From CAYRPN01 sp964426135 (GTDB lineage Bacteria > Planctomycetota > Phycisphaerae > Phycisphaerales > Phycisphaeraceae), in NCBI GenBank assembly GCA_964426135.1, contig CAYRPN010000014.1, positions 6,949 to 70,948 on the forward strand: a stretch of DNA of 64,000 nt. The letters are read 5' to 3'. Position numbers and translations under genes: made by a program. The notes under the pieces are model-generated. The model had not been told where the DNA came from, ran no database searches, and saw only the letters and a list, made by a program, of their open reading frames with translations. This document shows positions 26,293 through 34,634 of this stretch, piece by piece. Positions within the stretch are counted from its first letter, which is position 1. Each line of letters starts with the position of its first letter.

Positions 26293-27519
26293 TCACTCTG
26301 CAGTGGCATCCGATTGTTCCCAACGAGGCAACGGATCATCGAAGCCGTTCCAGACCTCGGGGCCCGCTTTCATCTCGGCGTCGGTCAACAGGCAGCGATC
26401 CAGCGCGGCCTCGATGCGCTCTTGATCCATGTCGACTCCGATGAAGACTAGTTCCTGGCGGCAATCTCCAACCTCCTTATCCCAGTTCGCGTCGATCCAC
26501 TGGCGCGTTTCCTCGTCGGTTGGCCAGCGGTCTCGCGGCAGGGCCGCGTACCAGTAACCGCCGCGATCGATCGTCAGCGAAGCCCCGGCCTGTCCCCATG
26601 TGCCGCACAGATGCGGACGCGTGGCGAGCCAGATGAATCCCTTGGATCGCATGACGCCCTTGAGGCCCTTGCCCAGTTGCGTCATCAGCCGCGCAGGATG
26701 GAATGGGCGTCGCCGGCGATAGACGAAGCTGCCGATGCCGTATTCCTCCGTCTCGGGCGTGTGTTCGCCGTTGAGTTCCTTGACCCAGCCGGGCATCTGA
26801 CGGGCGCGATCCTCATCGAACAGGCAGGTCCCCAGCAACCGTCCCGGCTCGACCTTGCCGCGCGTGGCGCGAATCAGTGTCGCCTCGGGGTTCAGATGAT
26901 GCAGAATCGATTCAAGGCGCTCGACCTCCGCGGCGGCGACGAGGTCCGTCTTGTTGATGACGATCACATTCGCAAACTCGATCTGGTCGGTCAGCAGATC
27001 GACGATGGTGCGCTCGTCCCCCTCCGCCGCTTCGAGTTTGCGATCCGCCAACGCTTCGTGACTGTCGAAGTCATGGAGAAAGTTCACGGCGTCCACGACG
27101 GTCACCATGGTGTCGATGGTGGCCAGATCGCTCAGCGACCGGCCCTCTTCGTCGCGGAAGCTGAACGTCGCCGCGACGGGCATCGGTTCGCCGACACCCG
27201 TGGATTCGATGAGCAGGTAATCGAAGCGTTGCTCCTGCGCGAGCTTGCGTACTTCCACCATGAGGTCTTCCCGCAAGGTGCAGCAGATGCAGCCGTTGGT
27301 CATCTCGACGAGTTTCTCCTCCGTGCGGCTGAGACCAGCGCCTCCATCGCGGACGAGTGAGACATCAATGTTCACCTCGCTCATGTCATTGACGATCACC
27401 GCGACGCGCATGCCCTGTCGGTTGTTCAGGACATGGTTGAGCAGCGTGGTCTTTCCGGCGCCGAGGAAGCCGGAGAGGACGGTGACGGGAAGTTTGCTTT
27501 GCGAAGCAGTGTTGGACAT
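26293..27519 (-). CDS. COG0523/CobW-family GTPase, probable zinc metallochaperone (ZigA/YciC type)
   Basis: 408 residues. P loop GFLGAGKTTLL, the metal-binding signature GCICC, ESTGVGEP, and the G4 motif NKTD are present, with a long C-terminal CobW domain (FIWLATRPHL). Members under Zur control are thought to hand zinc to client proteins in zinc shortage. The start MSNTASQ is chosen because GGAG lies 7 nt upstream. It is the last gene of a three-gene minus-strand operon with the PEP-CTERM and DUF1826 genes; the operator-like sites before the operon support zinc regulation and argue against cobalamin synthesis. Confidence 0.88.
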   Translation of the reverse strand: MSNTASQSKLPVTVLSGFLGAGKTTLLNHVLNNRQGMRVAVIVNDMSEVNIDVSLVRDGGAGLSRTEEKLVEMTNGCICCTLREDLMVEVRKLAQEQRFDYLLIESTGVGEPMPVAATFSFRDEEGRSLSDLATIDTMVTVVDAVNFLHDFDSHEALADRKLEAAEGDERTIVDLLTDQIEFANVIVINKTDLVAAAEVERLESILHHLNPEATLIRATRGKVEPGRLLGTCLFDEDRARQMPGWVKELNGEHTPETEEYGIGSFVYRRRRPFHPARLMTQLGKGLKGVMRSKGFIWLATRPHLCGTWGQAGASLTIDRGGYWYAALPRDRWPTDEETRQWIDANWDKEVGDCRQELVFIGVDMDQERIEAALDRCLLTDAEMKAGPEVWNGFDDPLPRWEQSDATAE

Positions 27520-27613
27520 CTGGAATCTCCGTGCGGCGTGCGTTGCCTGGGGCAATCCCGTGGACGGCCTTTCGGCCATCGACGGGTTCTCCTTTTCCTT
27601 CACGTCGCCCTCA

Positions 27614-28582
27614 TCACCTTCGCCTGCGGCGCAGCAGTACGAGCATGGAAAGTGTGGCGAGGCTGGCCGTGGCCGGTTCGGGGATCGGTGCCGGGGCGAA
27701 GCCGAAGAAGATAATTCCCGGATTGGTACCGACGAGTTCCCACGTTCCGTCGGTGAGATTCACGCGGCCCAGACCGCCGAGCCGAAGGGTTGGCGTTGCG
27801 GAGTTGCTGTCGTCATCGAAGAAGTTGACGTTGGTGTACAGGGTGTCGTAATCGCCATCGAGGTCTTCATCGACGCCTGTCATCGCGGCGTATCCGGAGA
27901 AGCGCGGGTCGATGCCGAAGTTGCCGACCTGTCCGACCACCGAAGCGAAGCCAGTGTCGGCGACCAGGGCGATCAGTGTGTTGGTGTCGAGATCGACGCC
28001 GTAAAGCGTGTCACCGATCGAACCCAACCCGATGACGAACGGCTGGGCGGTGCCGAGCGGCGTGCCGCGGGCGGTGTCGACGGCGTCGCCGATCTGTGAA
28101 AGTGATCCGAGCGGCGTCGCGATGCCGGTTCCCAAGGCCAACTGGTGAAGTTGCTGCGTGTCGAAATTGGCGTTGAACGGCAAAATGAATCCGCGTCCGT
28201 CAGGCGTGACATCGAACCCCGTGGAGTTCAACCCGTTCGACGAGGTCATGGGGGTCACCACGCCTGTGTGCGGATCGACCGAGACCACTCGACCGCTCGC
28301 GAAGCCGACCAACTGCGATCCGCTGAGCGCCAGCGCGGCCGGCAATCCGGAGACCGACGGTGACAGCGGCACGGCCACGCCCGACTTCGTGTCGATGGCG
28401 TACACTCGGTTCTCCCGCACGTCGTCATGCGTGCCGGGAGTGTTTTCGATCAGCAGTTGACCGGTTGCCAGGATGGTCGCTGCCGAGGCAGGCAACGGCT
28501 GCAACGAGAGCGTTGCCGCGCAGGCTACCGTCGCAAGCCATTTTCTGAACGTAAAGCGCGTCGATACGTTTCGATTACTCAT
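27614..28582 (-). CDS. PEP-CTERM secreted protein in the zinc operon
   Basis: 322 residues. A Sec signal (WLATVACAATLSLQPLPASA), a beta-rich body built of repeated ...GV..D..TG.. segments like a propeller (RVYAIDTKSGVAVPL, VVSVDPHTGVVTPM, LYGVDLDTNTLIAL), acidic patches (DEDLDGDYD), then the sorting signal PEPATASLATLSMLVLL followed by five arginines. PEP-CTERM tails are processed by exosortase, which is not in this window. AGGAGA precedes the ATG. It lies between two zinc-homeostasis genes, which suggests a surface or periplasmic role under zinc limitation; that link is inference. Confidence 0.85.
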   Translation of the reverse strand: MSNRNVSTRFTFRKWLATVACAATLSLQPLPASAATILATGQLLIENTPGTHDDVRENRVYAIDTKSGVAVPLSPSVSGLPAALALSGSQLVGFASGRVVSVDPHTGVVTPMTSSNGLNSTGFDVTPDGRGFILPFNANFDTQQLHQLALGTGIATPLGSLSQIGDAVDTARGTPLGTAQPFVIGLGSIGDTLYGVDLDTNTLIALVADTGFASVVGQVGNFGIDPRFSGYAAMTGVDEDLDGDYDTLYTNVNFFDDDSNSATPTLRLGGLGRVNLTDGTWELVGTNPGIIFFGFAPAPIPEPATASLATLSMLVLLRRRRR

Positions 28583-28650
28583 TTCAAATCTCCTGTGAAG
28601 GTCCTTATCCGACATCCGTTGCTGGAAACACTCAAGCAACGTTCAGATGT

Positions 28651-29196
28651 TCAATAGTCCAGGATCAGACATAGCCGACGTTCGCCGACCCCCATTGGCG
28701 GTGAGCGGTGCAGCACCGAGTCGCGGTGGTTCGCGTGTTTGCAGCCTTTGAAGAAGAGCAGGTCCCACGGACGGGCGGACAGGATCTGATCGGGCGCGGC
28801 AGTGAAGTGGTACTGCGTCGTCGGGCCGGCGTAGGTCGTCACCATCCGCACGTGAACGCAGTCGCTGTGGAACTTTGGACAAGTGGTGGTGGTGCAAAGT
28901 TCCATGCGCAGATTTGCTTCCTCCAGATCAAATTGCTCCAGGAAACACGCACAGACCTCGCCGGCGTCATCCGACAATGCCTGGATTGCCAGCCCCATCT
29001 CGATGAGCATGCGTGCCGCTTGTTCAACCGCATCGAACCGATGGATGACATGCCGCAGCGCCAATGGGCGAGCCTGTCGCAGCGACTGCGAAAGATCCAT
29101 CCGTGGCACACGCTGTAACGTCACCAGGTCGATGCCGGTTTCGTCCAGACACTGTACGGGCGTCCAATTGATTCTTGAGGGTCTTGTCTGTTCCAT
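28651..29196 (-). CDS. DUF1826 family protein
   Basis: 181 residues. CPKFHSDCVHVRMVTTYAGP and PWDLLFFKGC match the DUF1826 family, usually found next to CobW-type GTPases and Zur-controlled genes. The His/Cys/Asp residues in FHSDC resemble a metal-binding site and the fold looks like a small double-stranded beta helix. First gene of the operon; its ATG lies 10 nt from the proximal operator-like repeat, and no Shine-Dalgarno site is visible, so translation may depend on a very short leader. Biochemical role unknown. Confidence 0.8.
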   Translation of the reverse strand: MEQTRPSRINWTPVQCLDETGIDLVTLQRVPRMDLSQSLRQARPLALRHVIHRFDAVEQAARMLIEMGLAIQALSDDAGEVCACFLEQFDLEEANLRMELCTTTTCPKFHSDCVHVRMVTTYAGPTTQYHFTAAPDQILSARPWDLLFFKGCKHANHRDSVLHRSPPMGVGERRLCLILDY

Positions 29197-29205
29197 GAAA
29201 TTAAC

Positions 29206-29254
29206 GATAACGATAGTGCGTTATCATTAGAGTCAGATGATAATGGCTTATCAA
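29206..29254 (-). promoter_or_regulatory. Zur-type promoter/operator of the zinc operon
   Basis: On the minus strand TTGATA (29249-29254) and TCTAAT (29226-29231) are separated by 17 bp, a good sigma-70 promoter. Inverted repeat TGATAA-N4-TTATCA (29238-29253) covers the -35 box, and GATAAC-N8-GTTATC (29206-29225) covers the start-site region. The AT-rich inverted repeats resemble Fur-family (Zur) boxes, and the operon content points to Zur. The repressor gene is not in the window. Confidence 0.75.
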
Positions 29255-29288
29255 CACCTGTCAAGTGATCAGGTGGAAATCAGGCGTT

Positions 29289-29390
29289 ATGGAACACGGC
29301 CAGCCCCGCATCTCGTTGTTCGAGGCCAATGAGTTCGTGTCGACTTGGACAACAATCAACGCTGCTCCAGAGCCGGGCGCATGGAGGTGA
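29289..29390 (+). CDS. Possible 33-residue ORF divergent from the zinc operon
   Basis: Begins ATG at 29289 with AGGTGG about 11 nt upstream, reads MEHGQPRISLFEANEF and ends TGA at 29390. It would share the operator region. It may be a small regulated peptide or the stump of a lost divergent gene. Weak evidence. Confidence 0.2.
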   Translation: MEHGQPRISLFEANEFVSTWTTINAAPEPGAWR

Positions 29391-29426
29391 AGTGATTCAT
29401 GTGACGTGCGAGTGGTTTCAGCGGCA

Positions 29427-30752
29427 CTACTTCCCAGGCGCCGCCACGAACTGGATCACCGGCGATCCCTTCTCAAAATCCCACACCATCACGCTGCCGT
29501 CGTGCGCGCCGCCGGCGACGCGCTTCGTGCCGCTGTGATACGCGAGGCAATAGGGCGTCTCTTTCAGGCCGGAAAACGTGCGCTTGCTGCTGCGGTCCTT
29601 CGCGCTGAACTGGCGGAGGTTGTTGTCGGAGAAGCTGCCCAGCAGCACGTCGCCATCGATAAGCAGTTCGTGTACTTCGCCGCCGCCCATTTCGCCCAGG
29701 CGTTTGGCGTCGGCGATGTTCCACTGCATGATGCGCTTGTCGCGCCCGCCGGTGAAGACGCTGTTGCCGTCGGGCGCGAAGGCGGCGGCGTAGACCTGAT
29801 CGTTGTGATCGGTGAAGCCTCCGATCTGGGCGCCGTTCCTGGTGAGGTCGTACACCTTCGCGCTCTTGTCCCGGCTGGCGGAGGCGAGCTTCGTGCCGTC
29901 GCCGCTGAACGCCACGGCCATGACCCAGTCGGAGTGCTGGCTGATGGCGAACTTGAGCCGGCTCGATTCGGTGTCGAACACGCGGATGACGCCGTCCGCG
30001 CCGCCGCAGGCGAGCTGCTTGCCGTCGGCGCTGTACTTCACATCGAGCACGACGTCGGTGGTGTTCGCCAGCACGCCGATGAGTTTGCCGTCGGCGAAGT
30101 TGACGAGGCGGACTTCGCCCGATTCGCCAGGCGTTCCTCCCGCGACTGCGAGAGCTGTTCCGTCGGGATGAAACGCCAGGCTATAGATTCGTTGCGGCAG
30201 ACCGCCGATGCGGCGAACAAGCTTGCCGTCGGCGGCGTTCCAGATCGTGACCTCGTGGTATCCGCCGGCGACGACCGCCGCTCCATCCGGCGAAAACGCC
30301 AGAGCGGTGATCGGAATCGGCCGGGCGTAAGTCGCGGGCGCCGCCGGATGCTCCGCGGGCGGCAGGATGGAAATGAGCGTGGCCTTTGGATCGCCGCCGT
30401 CGTACTTGGCGCCCTGCTCGATCCACTTCTTGATCGTGGCGATCGTCGCGGCGGGGAGCGGGTCCGCCTTTTTGGGCATGCGCTCGTCTTTGTCGGCGGT
30501 GACGAGCAGCTTGTAGAGTTCGCTGGCATCGGGCTTGCCGGGCGTGACCGCGGCGTCGTCGCTGCTGCCGGGCTTCAGCAGGGCTTCGAAGCTGTCGACG
30601 CGGTACTTGCTCTTGGCGTCCTTGGGGCCGTGGCAGTTCTGGCAGTGCTTCACCAGCACGGGGGCGACGTCCTTGCGGAAGCTGACATCCTGGGCGGAGG
30701 CGATGTGAACGAACATCAGGCACGCGGCTGCAACGAGCGATTGGCTTTGCAT
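29427..30752 (-). CDS. Secreted cytochrome c-domain / WD40 repeat protein
   Basis: 441 residues. Signal peptide, then a planctomycete-type cytochrome c domain with haem-binding CQNCH (RKDVAPVLVKHCQNCHGPKD) and a distal Met in ERMPKK, followed by a WD40 propeller of about six or seven blades (ITALAFSPDGAAVVAGGYHE, VMAVAFSGDGTKLASASRDK, YAAAFAPDGNSVFTGGRDKR). Combinations of this type are characteristic of Planctomycetes, whose cells encode many; roles are mostly unproven. It follows the upstream secreted protein by 31 bp and is probably co-transcribed with it. Confidence 0.88.
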   Translation of the reverse strand: MQSQSLVAAACLMFVHIASAQDVSFRKDVAPVLVKHCQNCHGPKDAKSKYRVDSFEALLKPGSSDDAAVTPGKPDASELYKLLVTADKDERMPKKADPLPAATIATIKKWIEQGAKYDGGDPKATLISILPPAEHPAAPATYARPIPITALAFSPDGAAVVAGGYHEVTIWNAADGKLVRRIGGLPQRIYSLAFHPDGTALAVAGGTPGESGEVRLVNFADGKLIGVLANTTDVVLDVKYSADGKQLACGGADGVIRVFDTESSRLKFAISQHSDWVMAVAFSGDGTKLASASRDKSAKVYDLTRNGAQIGGFTDHNDQVYAAAFAPDGNSVFTGGRDKRIMQWNIADAKRLGEMGGGEVHELLIDGDVLLGSFSDNNLRQFSAKDRSSKRTFSGLKETPYCLAYHSGTKRVAGGAHDGSVMVWDFEKGSPVIQFVAAPGK

Positions 30753-30783
30753 CGGTGAAATTGAACGGCGACCATCGTTGGTT

Positions 30784-31812
30784 TCAATCCGCGAAGAAAT
30801 CGACGTAATCCAGCCACGCGCCTTCCGACCAACTCGCCGGCGGCGGGGTGATCAGCTCCAGCGTCACTATGTCGCCGGACTTCATGCCCGAGGGCAGCGT
30901 GAACTTCAGGTCGGACCAGGCGGTCGTCTGCACTTTCGCTTCGCCGATCACCTTGCCGGCAGCGGAAACTTCGAGGATGAAGTTCGTTTCGTAGCCGCGC
31001 GTGCCGACGCGGAGCACCGTGCCCTTGCCGCGCCACGGGATGGTCACGCGCGTGGGCCGGCCGAGCAGATGTGCTTCCTTGTCGAGCGCGGCTGTGGGGT
31101 CGCGCTTGGCGTCATCGTCCGGCTTCCTGTCCTTGAACAGATCGACCTTGTCGTCCTTCTTCGCTTCGGCTTTTCGCGGGTGCGGCACGGTGAAGAGCAA
31201 GCCCTTTCGATAGAGAAAATGCTCGACGTGCTTAGCGCCGCTGCGGTGCATGGTGCCCTGGGCCTTGTGAACCCAGTTATCGTCCTCCGCCTTGTTCTCG
31301 CCTTCGGTGAGCTTCCACGCCTTCAGGGCGAAGAAGGAATGCAGGTCGGCCTGCACCTGCGTCATCCAGAGGTCACCCACTTTGTCGGGGCCTGGAAACG
31401 CGCCGCCGGCCTGGGCGTCGTACTCCTTCGCCCGTTTCAGGTGATCGGACTCACCGAACTTCAGGAAGTTCGCGGCGAAAGGTTTGAACTTGTCGGCTTC
31501 GGGCGAAGGATACTCCTCCGCGACGCGCAGCAGCAGGCGGTACCACGTGGCGGCCTCCTCCCGGCGATTCAACTTGGCCAGGGATGACGCGAGCAGATGC
31601 ATCGCCTCGGGCTGGCGGAAGTCGTCCCAGAAAAGCACGTAGCTGAATTTTTCCACCTCGATGTGCTTGCCGGTTTTGGAAAGATGCCGGACCGCGTCGA
31701 GGCCGGTGACAGTGATGACGCGGCGGCCGCCTTTGGGCTTCTCCTCCTCTTGCGCGTCGGTGCTGCCGGTGAGCAGGGCGATTAGGAGCAAGGAAAGGGA
31801 GCATCGCAGCAT
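30784..31812 (-). CDS. Secreted protein of unknown function
   Basis: 342 residues. A signal peptide (MLRCSLSLLLIALLTGSTDA), a helical, TPR-like middle (AMHLLASSLAKLNRREEAA, TWYRLLLRVAEEYPSPEADK) and a beta-sandwich-like C-terminus (FILEVSAAGKVIGEAKVQT, IVTLELITPPPASW). No catalytic motif seen. GAGG lies 6 nt before the chosen ATG. First gene of a two-gene unit with the cytochrome/WD40 protein, so it may act in the same envelope process. Confidence 0.65.
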   Translation of the reverse strand: MLRCSLSLLLIALLTGSTDAQEEEKPKGGRRVITVTGLDAVRHLSKTGKHIEVEKFSYVLFWDDFRQPEAMHLLASSLAKLNRREEAATWYRLLLRVAEEYPSPEADKFKPFAANFLKFGESDHLKRAKEYDAQAGGAFPGPDKVGDLWMTQVQADLHSFFALKAWKLTEGENKAEDDNWVHKAQGTMHRSGAKHVEHFLYRKGLLFTVPHPRKAEAKKDDKVDLFKDRKPDDDAKRDPTAALDKEAHLLGRPTRVTIPWRGKGTVLRVGTRGYETNFILEVSAAGKVIGEAKVQTTAWSDLKFTLPSGMKSGDIVTLELITPPPASWSEGAWLDYVDFFAD

Positions 31813-31906
31813 AAGGAGCCTCGCGATCGGCAGGTGGGCAACAGCATGATAACGCCGCAGCCGCGGCGGCCGCACGAAGAATTGTTGAAAAAGGCGACAT
31901 TCCCTC

Positions 31907-31951
31907 TTGACAGCATCCCAAGTAGACGATAATTTCAGTATAGACAGAAAT
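31907..31951 (+). promoter_or_regulatory. Promoter and candidate autoregulatory operator of the GbsR-type regulator
   Basis: -35 TTGACA at 31907-31912 and -10 TAATTT at 31930-31935 with a 17-bp spacer. An inverted repeat ATTTC-N10-GAAAT (31932-31951) overlaps the -10 box and start site, where a MarR-type protein would repress its own gene. Confidence 0.65.
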
Positions 31952-31974
31952 AACTGCTAGGTCGGGAGTTCACC

Positions 31975-32505
31975 ATGCAACTGACGCCAGTCCAACAGAA
32001 GTTCGTCCTGCACTGGGGCGAGATGGGCACGCGGTGGGGGATCAACCGCACCGTGGCCCAGATCCACGCGCTGCTGTTCATCGCCGGCAAGCCCCTGGAT
32101 GCCGAGGAAATCGCCGAGACGCTCTCGGTGGCGCGTTCCAATGTCTCCACCAGCCTGCGCGAGTTGCAGGGCTGGGGGATCGTGAAGGTCACGCACGTTC
32201 TGGGCGACCGCCGGGACCATTTTGAGTCGATGAAGGACGTCTGGGAAATGTTTCAGACGGTGCTCGACGAGCGCAAGAAGCGCGAGATCGATCCGACGTT
32301 GGCGCTCCTTCGCGAATGCGTGTCGGATGCGGAAAGAGGCGGAAGCAGCGAGATCGGCACCAGGGAGCGACTGGGCGCGCTCCTGGATTTCTTCGAGACG
32401 ATGTCGACCTGGTATCGCGACATCCGCAGCCTGCCTTCCAGCGCGATGATGAAATTCGTCCGCATCGGCGGCAAGGTGAAGAAGTGGCTCGGCATGGCGG
32501 GGTGA
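31975..32505 (+). CDS. GbsR/MarR-type transcriptional regulator
   Basis: 176 residues. A winged helix-turn-helix with the GbsR signature WGINRTVAQIHALLFIAG, recognition helix AEEIAETLSVARSNVSTSL and wing HVLGDRRDHFE, followed by a helical dimerisation tail ending KKWLGMAG. Relatives respond to small ligands (choline/betaine in Bacillus GbsR) or redox and envelope signals. GGGAG lies 10 nt before the ATG. It precedes the five-gene membrane/lipid cassette on the same strand with 192 bp between, and is the obvious candidate to control it. Confidence 0.88.
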   Translation: MQLTPVQQKFVLHWGEMGTRWGINRTVAQIHALLFIAGKPLDAEEIAETLSVARSNVSTSLRELQGWGIVKVTHVLGDRRDHFESMKDVWEMFQTVLDERKKREIDPTLALLRECVSDAERGGSSEIGTRERLGALLDFFETMSTWYRDIRSLPSSAMMKFVRIGGKVKKWLGMAG

Positions 32506-32545
32506 AGACAGAGGACGGAGGACAGAGGACGGAGCACGGAGGCCG
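32504..32545. repeat. Heptamer array, GAGGACG type
   Basis: Six 7-nt units (GAAGACA, GAGGACG, GAGGACA, GAGGACG, GAGCACG, GAGGCCG), beginning inside the stop codon of the regulator gene. Confidence 0.88.
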
Positions 32546-32587
32546 GGCTTGGGAATCGGATCGTTCGGGGCAGTGGATCCGTTCCGA

Positions 32588-32626
32588 TTCCCCTCCCTCT
32601 TAGGGAGGGGCTAGGGGAGGGTCGGC
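32588..32626. repeat. CTCCCTC/GAGGGAG-type hairpin repeat
   Basis: CCCTCCCTCTTAGGGAGGGG element followed by an AGGGGAGGGTCGG tail; same family as 7115-7152, 54305-54420 and 63906-63935. Confidence 0.8.
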
Positions 32627-32697
32627 CAACCGACGGCATTCAGCCGAGGAATGCAACGATGGCCTGCTCTTGAAGATGTTTTTGAAAGGACACGCTC

Positions 32698-34116
32698 ATG
32701 AAACCTCACGCTTTACAAACTCAGGCGATTCAGCCTGCGGATCATGCCGCCCCGGATCGCCTTTTCATTTGGGATGGTGTTTCAGTTCATACAGAAACAA
32801 CGAATAAAACGGTACGAGAAGCATCCTCAGGCTGGCTGGCCTACGACGCGGACTGCGCGTTCTGCGTCGCCATGGTCCGCCCGGTTGCCGGGATTCTCGC
32901 GCGGCGCGGCATCGGTGTCGTGCCCCTGCAGGCGGGCTGGGTGCGGCAGCGCTTGGGGCTGCGTGACGGCGAGCGCGCCGATCGCATGTGGCTGATTCGC
33001 CGCGATGGCGCGAATTGCGGCGGCGGCGACGCCCTGATCGAAATCGCCCGTCGGGTCTGGTGGGCCAGGCCTGCCGCGTGGCTGGCGCGCCTGCCCGGTG
33101 TGCGGCGGCTGATCAACGCCGCCTACATGCTCATCGCCCGCAACCGCGACTGCAGCAACGGCGCGTGTGCGGTCGCGCCGCGTGGGCCGGGCATGATGGC
33201 TCGCATCGTCGACTGGCTCCCGCTGATCGTCGCGCCCGGCGCGGCGATGTTCACGCGATCCGCGCTGCCGGCCTGGGCGTTCATGTGGGTGCTCGCGGTG
33301 GCGATCTTCGCGGGTTGCAAGTGGCTGATGTTCAGGCGGAGCACGAGAAAGATTGCCGCGGCGCGGGGACAAGCGACGGGAAATCCCCGGCGGAGCCGGG
33401 CGCCAATGGCCGGATACTTTCTGGCGTGGCCGGGGTTGGATGCGACGGCGTTTCTGGATTCTGATGCGAAGCCCAAAGCGCCCGGCCTGCGCGACTGGCT
33501 TGCGACGGCGGCGAACCTGGCGATCGGCGCGACCTTCGTGGCGCTGACGCGTCTCGTTCCTGTCGACCAGCCCTTGCTCGCCGGCTGGGTGTTCATGTTC
33601 GGGTTGATCTTTCTTCTCCACTTCGGCGCGCTGCGGGCGATGACGCTGGCGTGGCGACATGCGGGCGTCGACGCGCCGCTGATGATGGAGAATCCCGCGG
33701 CCGCGACGAGCCTCAGTGAGTTCTGGGGCAAGCGCTGGAACCGCGATTTCCGCGTCCTCGCCCATGAGGTCGTCTTCAAGCCGGCGCATCGGATGCTCGC
33801 TCGCCTCGGCGTTTCTCGCGCCGCGGGCTGGGCGATGCTCGCCGTCTTTTTCGTCTCCGGCCTCGTGCATGACCTGGTGATTTCCGTGCCGGCCCGCGCG
33901 GGCTTCGGTCTGCCGACCGGCTACTTCCTCCTGCAGGCGGCGGGCTTGTGGTTCGAGCGGTCCGCGACGGGGCGCAAACTCGGACTAGGACGCGGGCTGA
34001 CGGGGTGGCTGTTCACGTTCGCACTGGTGGCAGCGCCGGCGTTCGCGCTGTTTCACCCGCCGTTCGTGGTGAACGTGATGGTGCCGTTCGGCCGGGCGAT
34101 CGGGGTCGTCCCGTGA
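32698..34116 (+). CDS. DCC thioredoxin-like domain fused to wax-synthase-like MBOAT acyltransferase
   Basis: 472 residues in two parts. Residues about 45-165 are a DCC-type (DUF393) domain: WLAYDADCAFC with its C-x2-C pair, a thioredoxin-like fold. After a membrane helix and linker, residues about 235-470 resemble the plant/bacterial wax synthase-like MBOAT domain: ENPAAATSLSEFWGKRWNRD is its signature, and LVHDLV carries the MBOAT histidine; several membrane helices follow. The linker contains NPRRSRAPMAG encoded by a dispersed hairpin repeat (33385-33410). An activity in acyl transfer to an alcohol is plausible by family, with substrates unknown; a redox partner role for the DCC domain is speculation. 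GAAAGGA precedes the ATG. Confidence 0.8.
   Translation: MKPHALQTQAIQPADHAAPDRLFIWDGVSVHTETTNKTVREASSGWLAYDADCAFCVAMVRPVAGILARRGIGVVPLQAGWVRQRLGLRDGERADRMWLIRRDGANCGGGDALIEIARRVWWARPAAWLARLPGVRRLINAAYMLIARNRDCSNGACAVAPRGPGMMARIVDWLPLIVAPGAAMFTRSALPAWAFMWVLAVAIFAGCKWLMFRRSTRKIAAARGQATGNPRRSRAPMAGYFLAWPGLDATAFLDSDAKPKAPGLRDWLATAANLAIGATFVALTRLVPVDQPLLAGWVFMFGLIFLLHFGALRAMTLAWRHAGVDAPLMMENPAAATSLSEFWGKRWNRDFRVLAHEVVFKPAHRMLARLGVSRAAGWAMLAVFFVSGLVHDLVISVPARAGFGLPTGYFLLQAAGLWFERSATGRKLGLGRGLTGWLFTFALVAAPAFALFHPPFVVNVMVPFGRAIGVVP
33385..33410. repeat. CCCCGGCGGAGCCGGG hairpin inside a coding sequence
   Basis: The same core as the arms at 10844-10862 and 10966-10985, including the trailing CCAATGG/CTAATGG, here in phase within the DCC/wax-synthase-like gene. 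Confidence 0.75.
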
Positions 34117-34137
34117 ATCTGTGAAATGAGGTGTGCC

Positions 34138-34545
34138 ATGACAACGCTTGAACTTCTCATCGTGATCGCCGGCGTGCTGCACTTCGGCATTCTCATCGCC
34201 AGTTCGCTGGTGCCGCAGGTCCTCGACTGGCGCGGCGAACTGCAGCGGGTCAGTCCGATGACGCGGCATCTCGTGTGGACGCACGGTGCGTTCATCGTGA
34301 TCACGATCATCGGCTTCGGCGTGCTGGCGCTGACCAACGCGGCGAGCCTGGTGTCCGGCGGTGCGCTGGCGCGCTCGTTGTGCGGCTTCATCGCGATCTT
34401 CTGGGGCGCGCGGTTTGTCCTGCAGTTCCTGCTCTTCGATCCGACGCCGCTGTTGACCAAGTGGTGGCTCAAGGCGGGCTACCACAGCCTGACCGTGGTG
34501 TTCGCGTACTTCGCAACGGTCTTCGGCTGGGCGGCGTTTCGCTGA
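34138..34545 (+). CDS. Small four-helix membrane protein (cassette paralogue A)
   Basis: 135 residues with four hydrophobic segments and no soluble domain. TRHLVWTHGAFIVITIIGFG and IAIFWGARFVLQFLLFD align by eye with the last gene of the cassette (TRQVFAVHTFYIMLTVGLFG, VVFWGSRLVIQWCVYD), so the two are paralogues. GAGG lies 6 nt before the chosen ATG; an in-frame ATG lies 12 nt further up. Could be a partner subunit or a heterodimer mate. Function unknown. Confidence 0.75.
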   Translation: MTTLELLIVIAGVLHFGILIASSLVPQVLDWRGELQRVSPMTRHLVWTHGAFIVITIIGFGVLALTNAASLVSGGALARSLCGFIAIFWGARFVLQFLLFDPTPLLTKWWLKAGYHSLTVVFAYFATVFGWAAFR

Positions 34546-34547
34546 AC

Positions 34548-34614
34548 GTAGGGTGGGCACTGCCCACCACGTTGGGGACGCGCGGTGCATTGCGGTGGGC
34601 GGTGCCCACCCTAC
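34548..34614. repeat. REPIN-like inverted pair, GTAGGGTGGGC type
   Basis: Left arm starts GTAGGGTGGGCACTGCCC at 34548, the right arm ends GGGCGGTGCCCACCCTAC at 34614. It lies between cassette genes two and three, so within a probable operon. Confidence 0.85.
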
Positions 34615-34634
34615 GACGGATCAGGAGGCTTGCC

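Noticed and set aside
26016..26444. 142-codon frame behind the histidine kinase
   Set aside because: It overlaps the end of the CobW gene, has no ribosome-binding site and no motif; the DNA looks like degenerate intergenic sequence.
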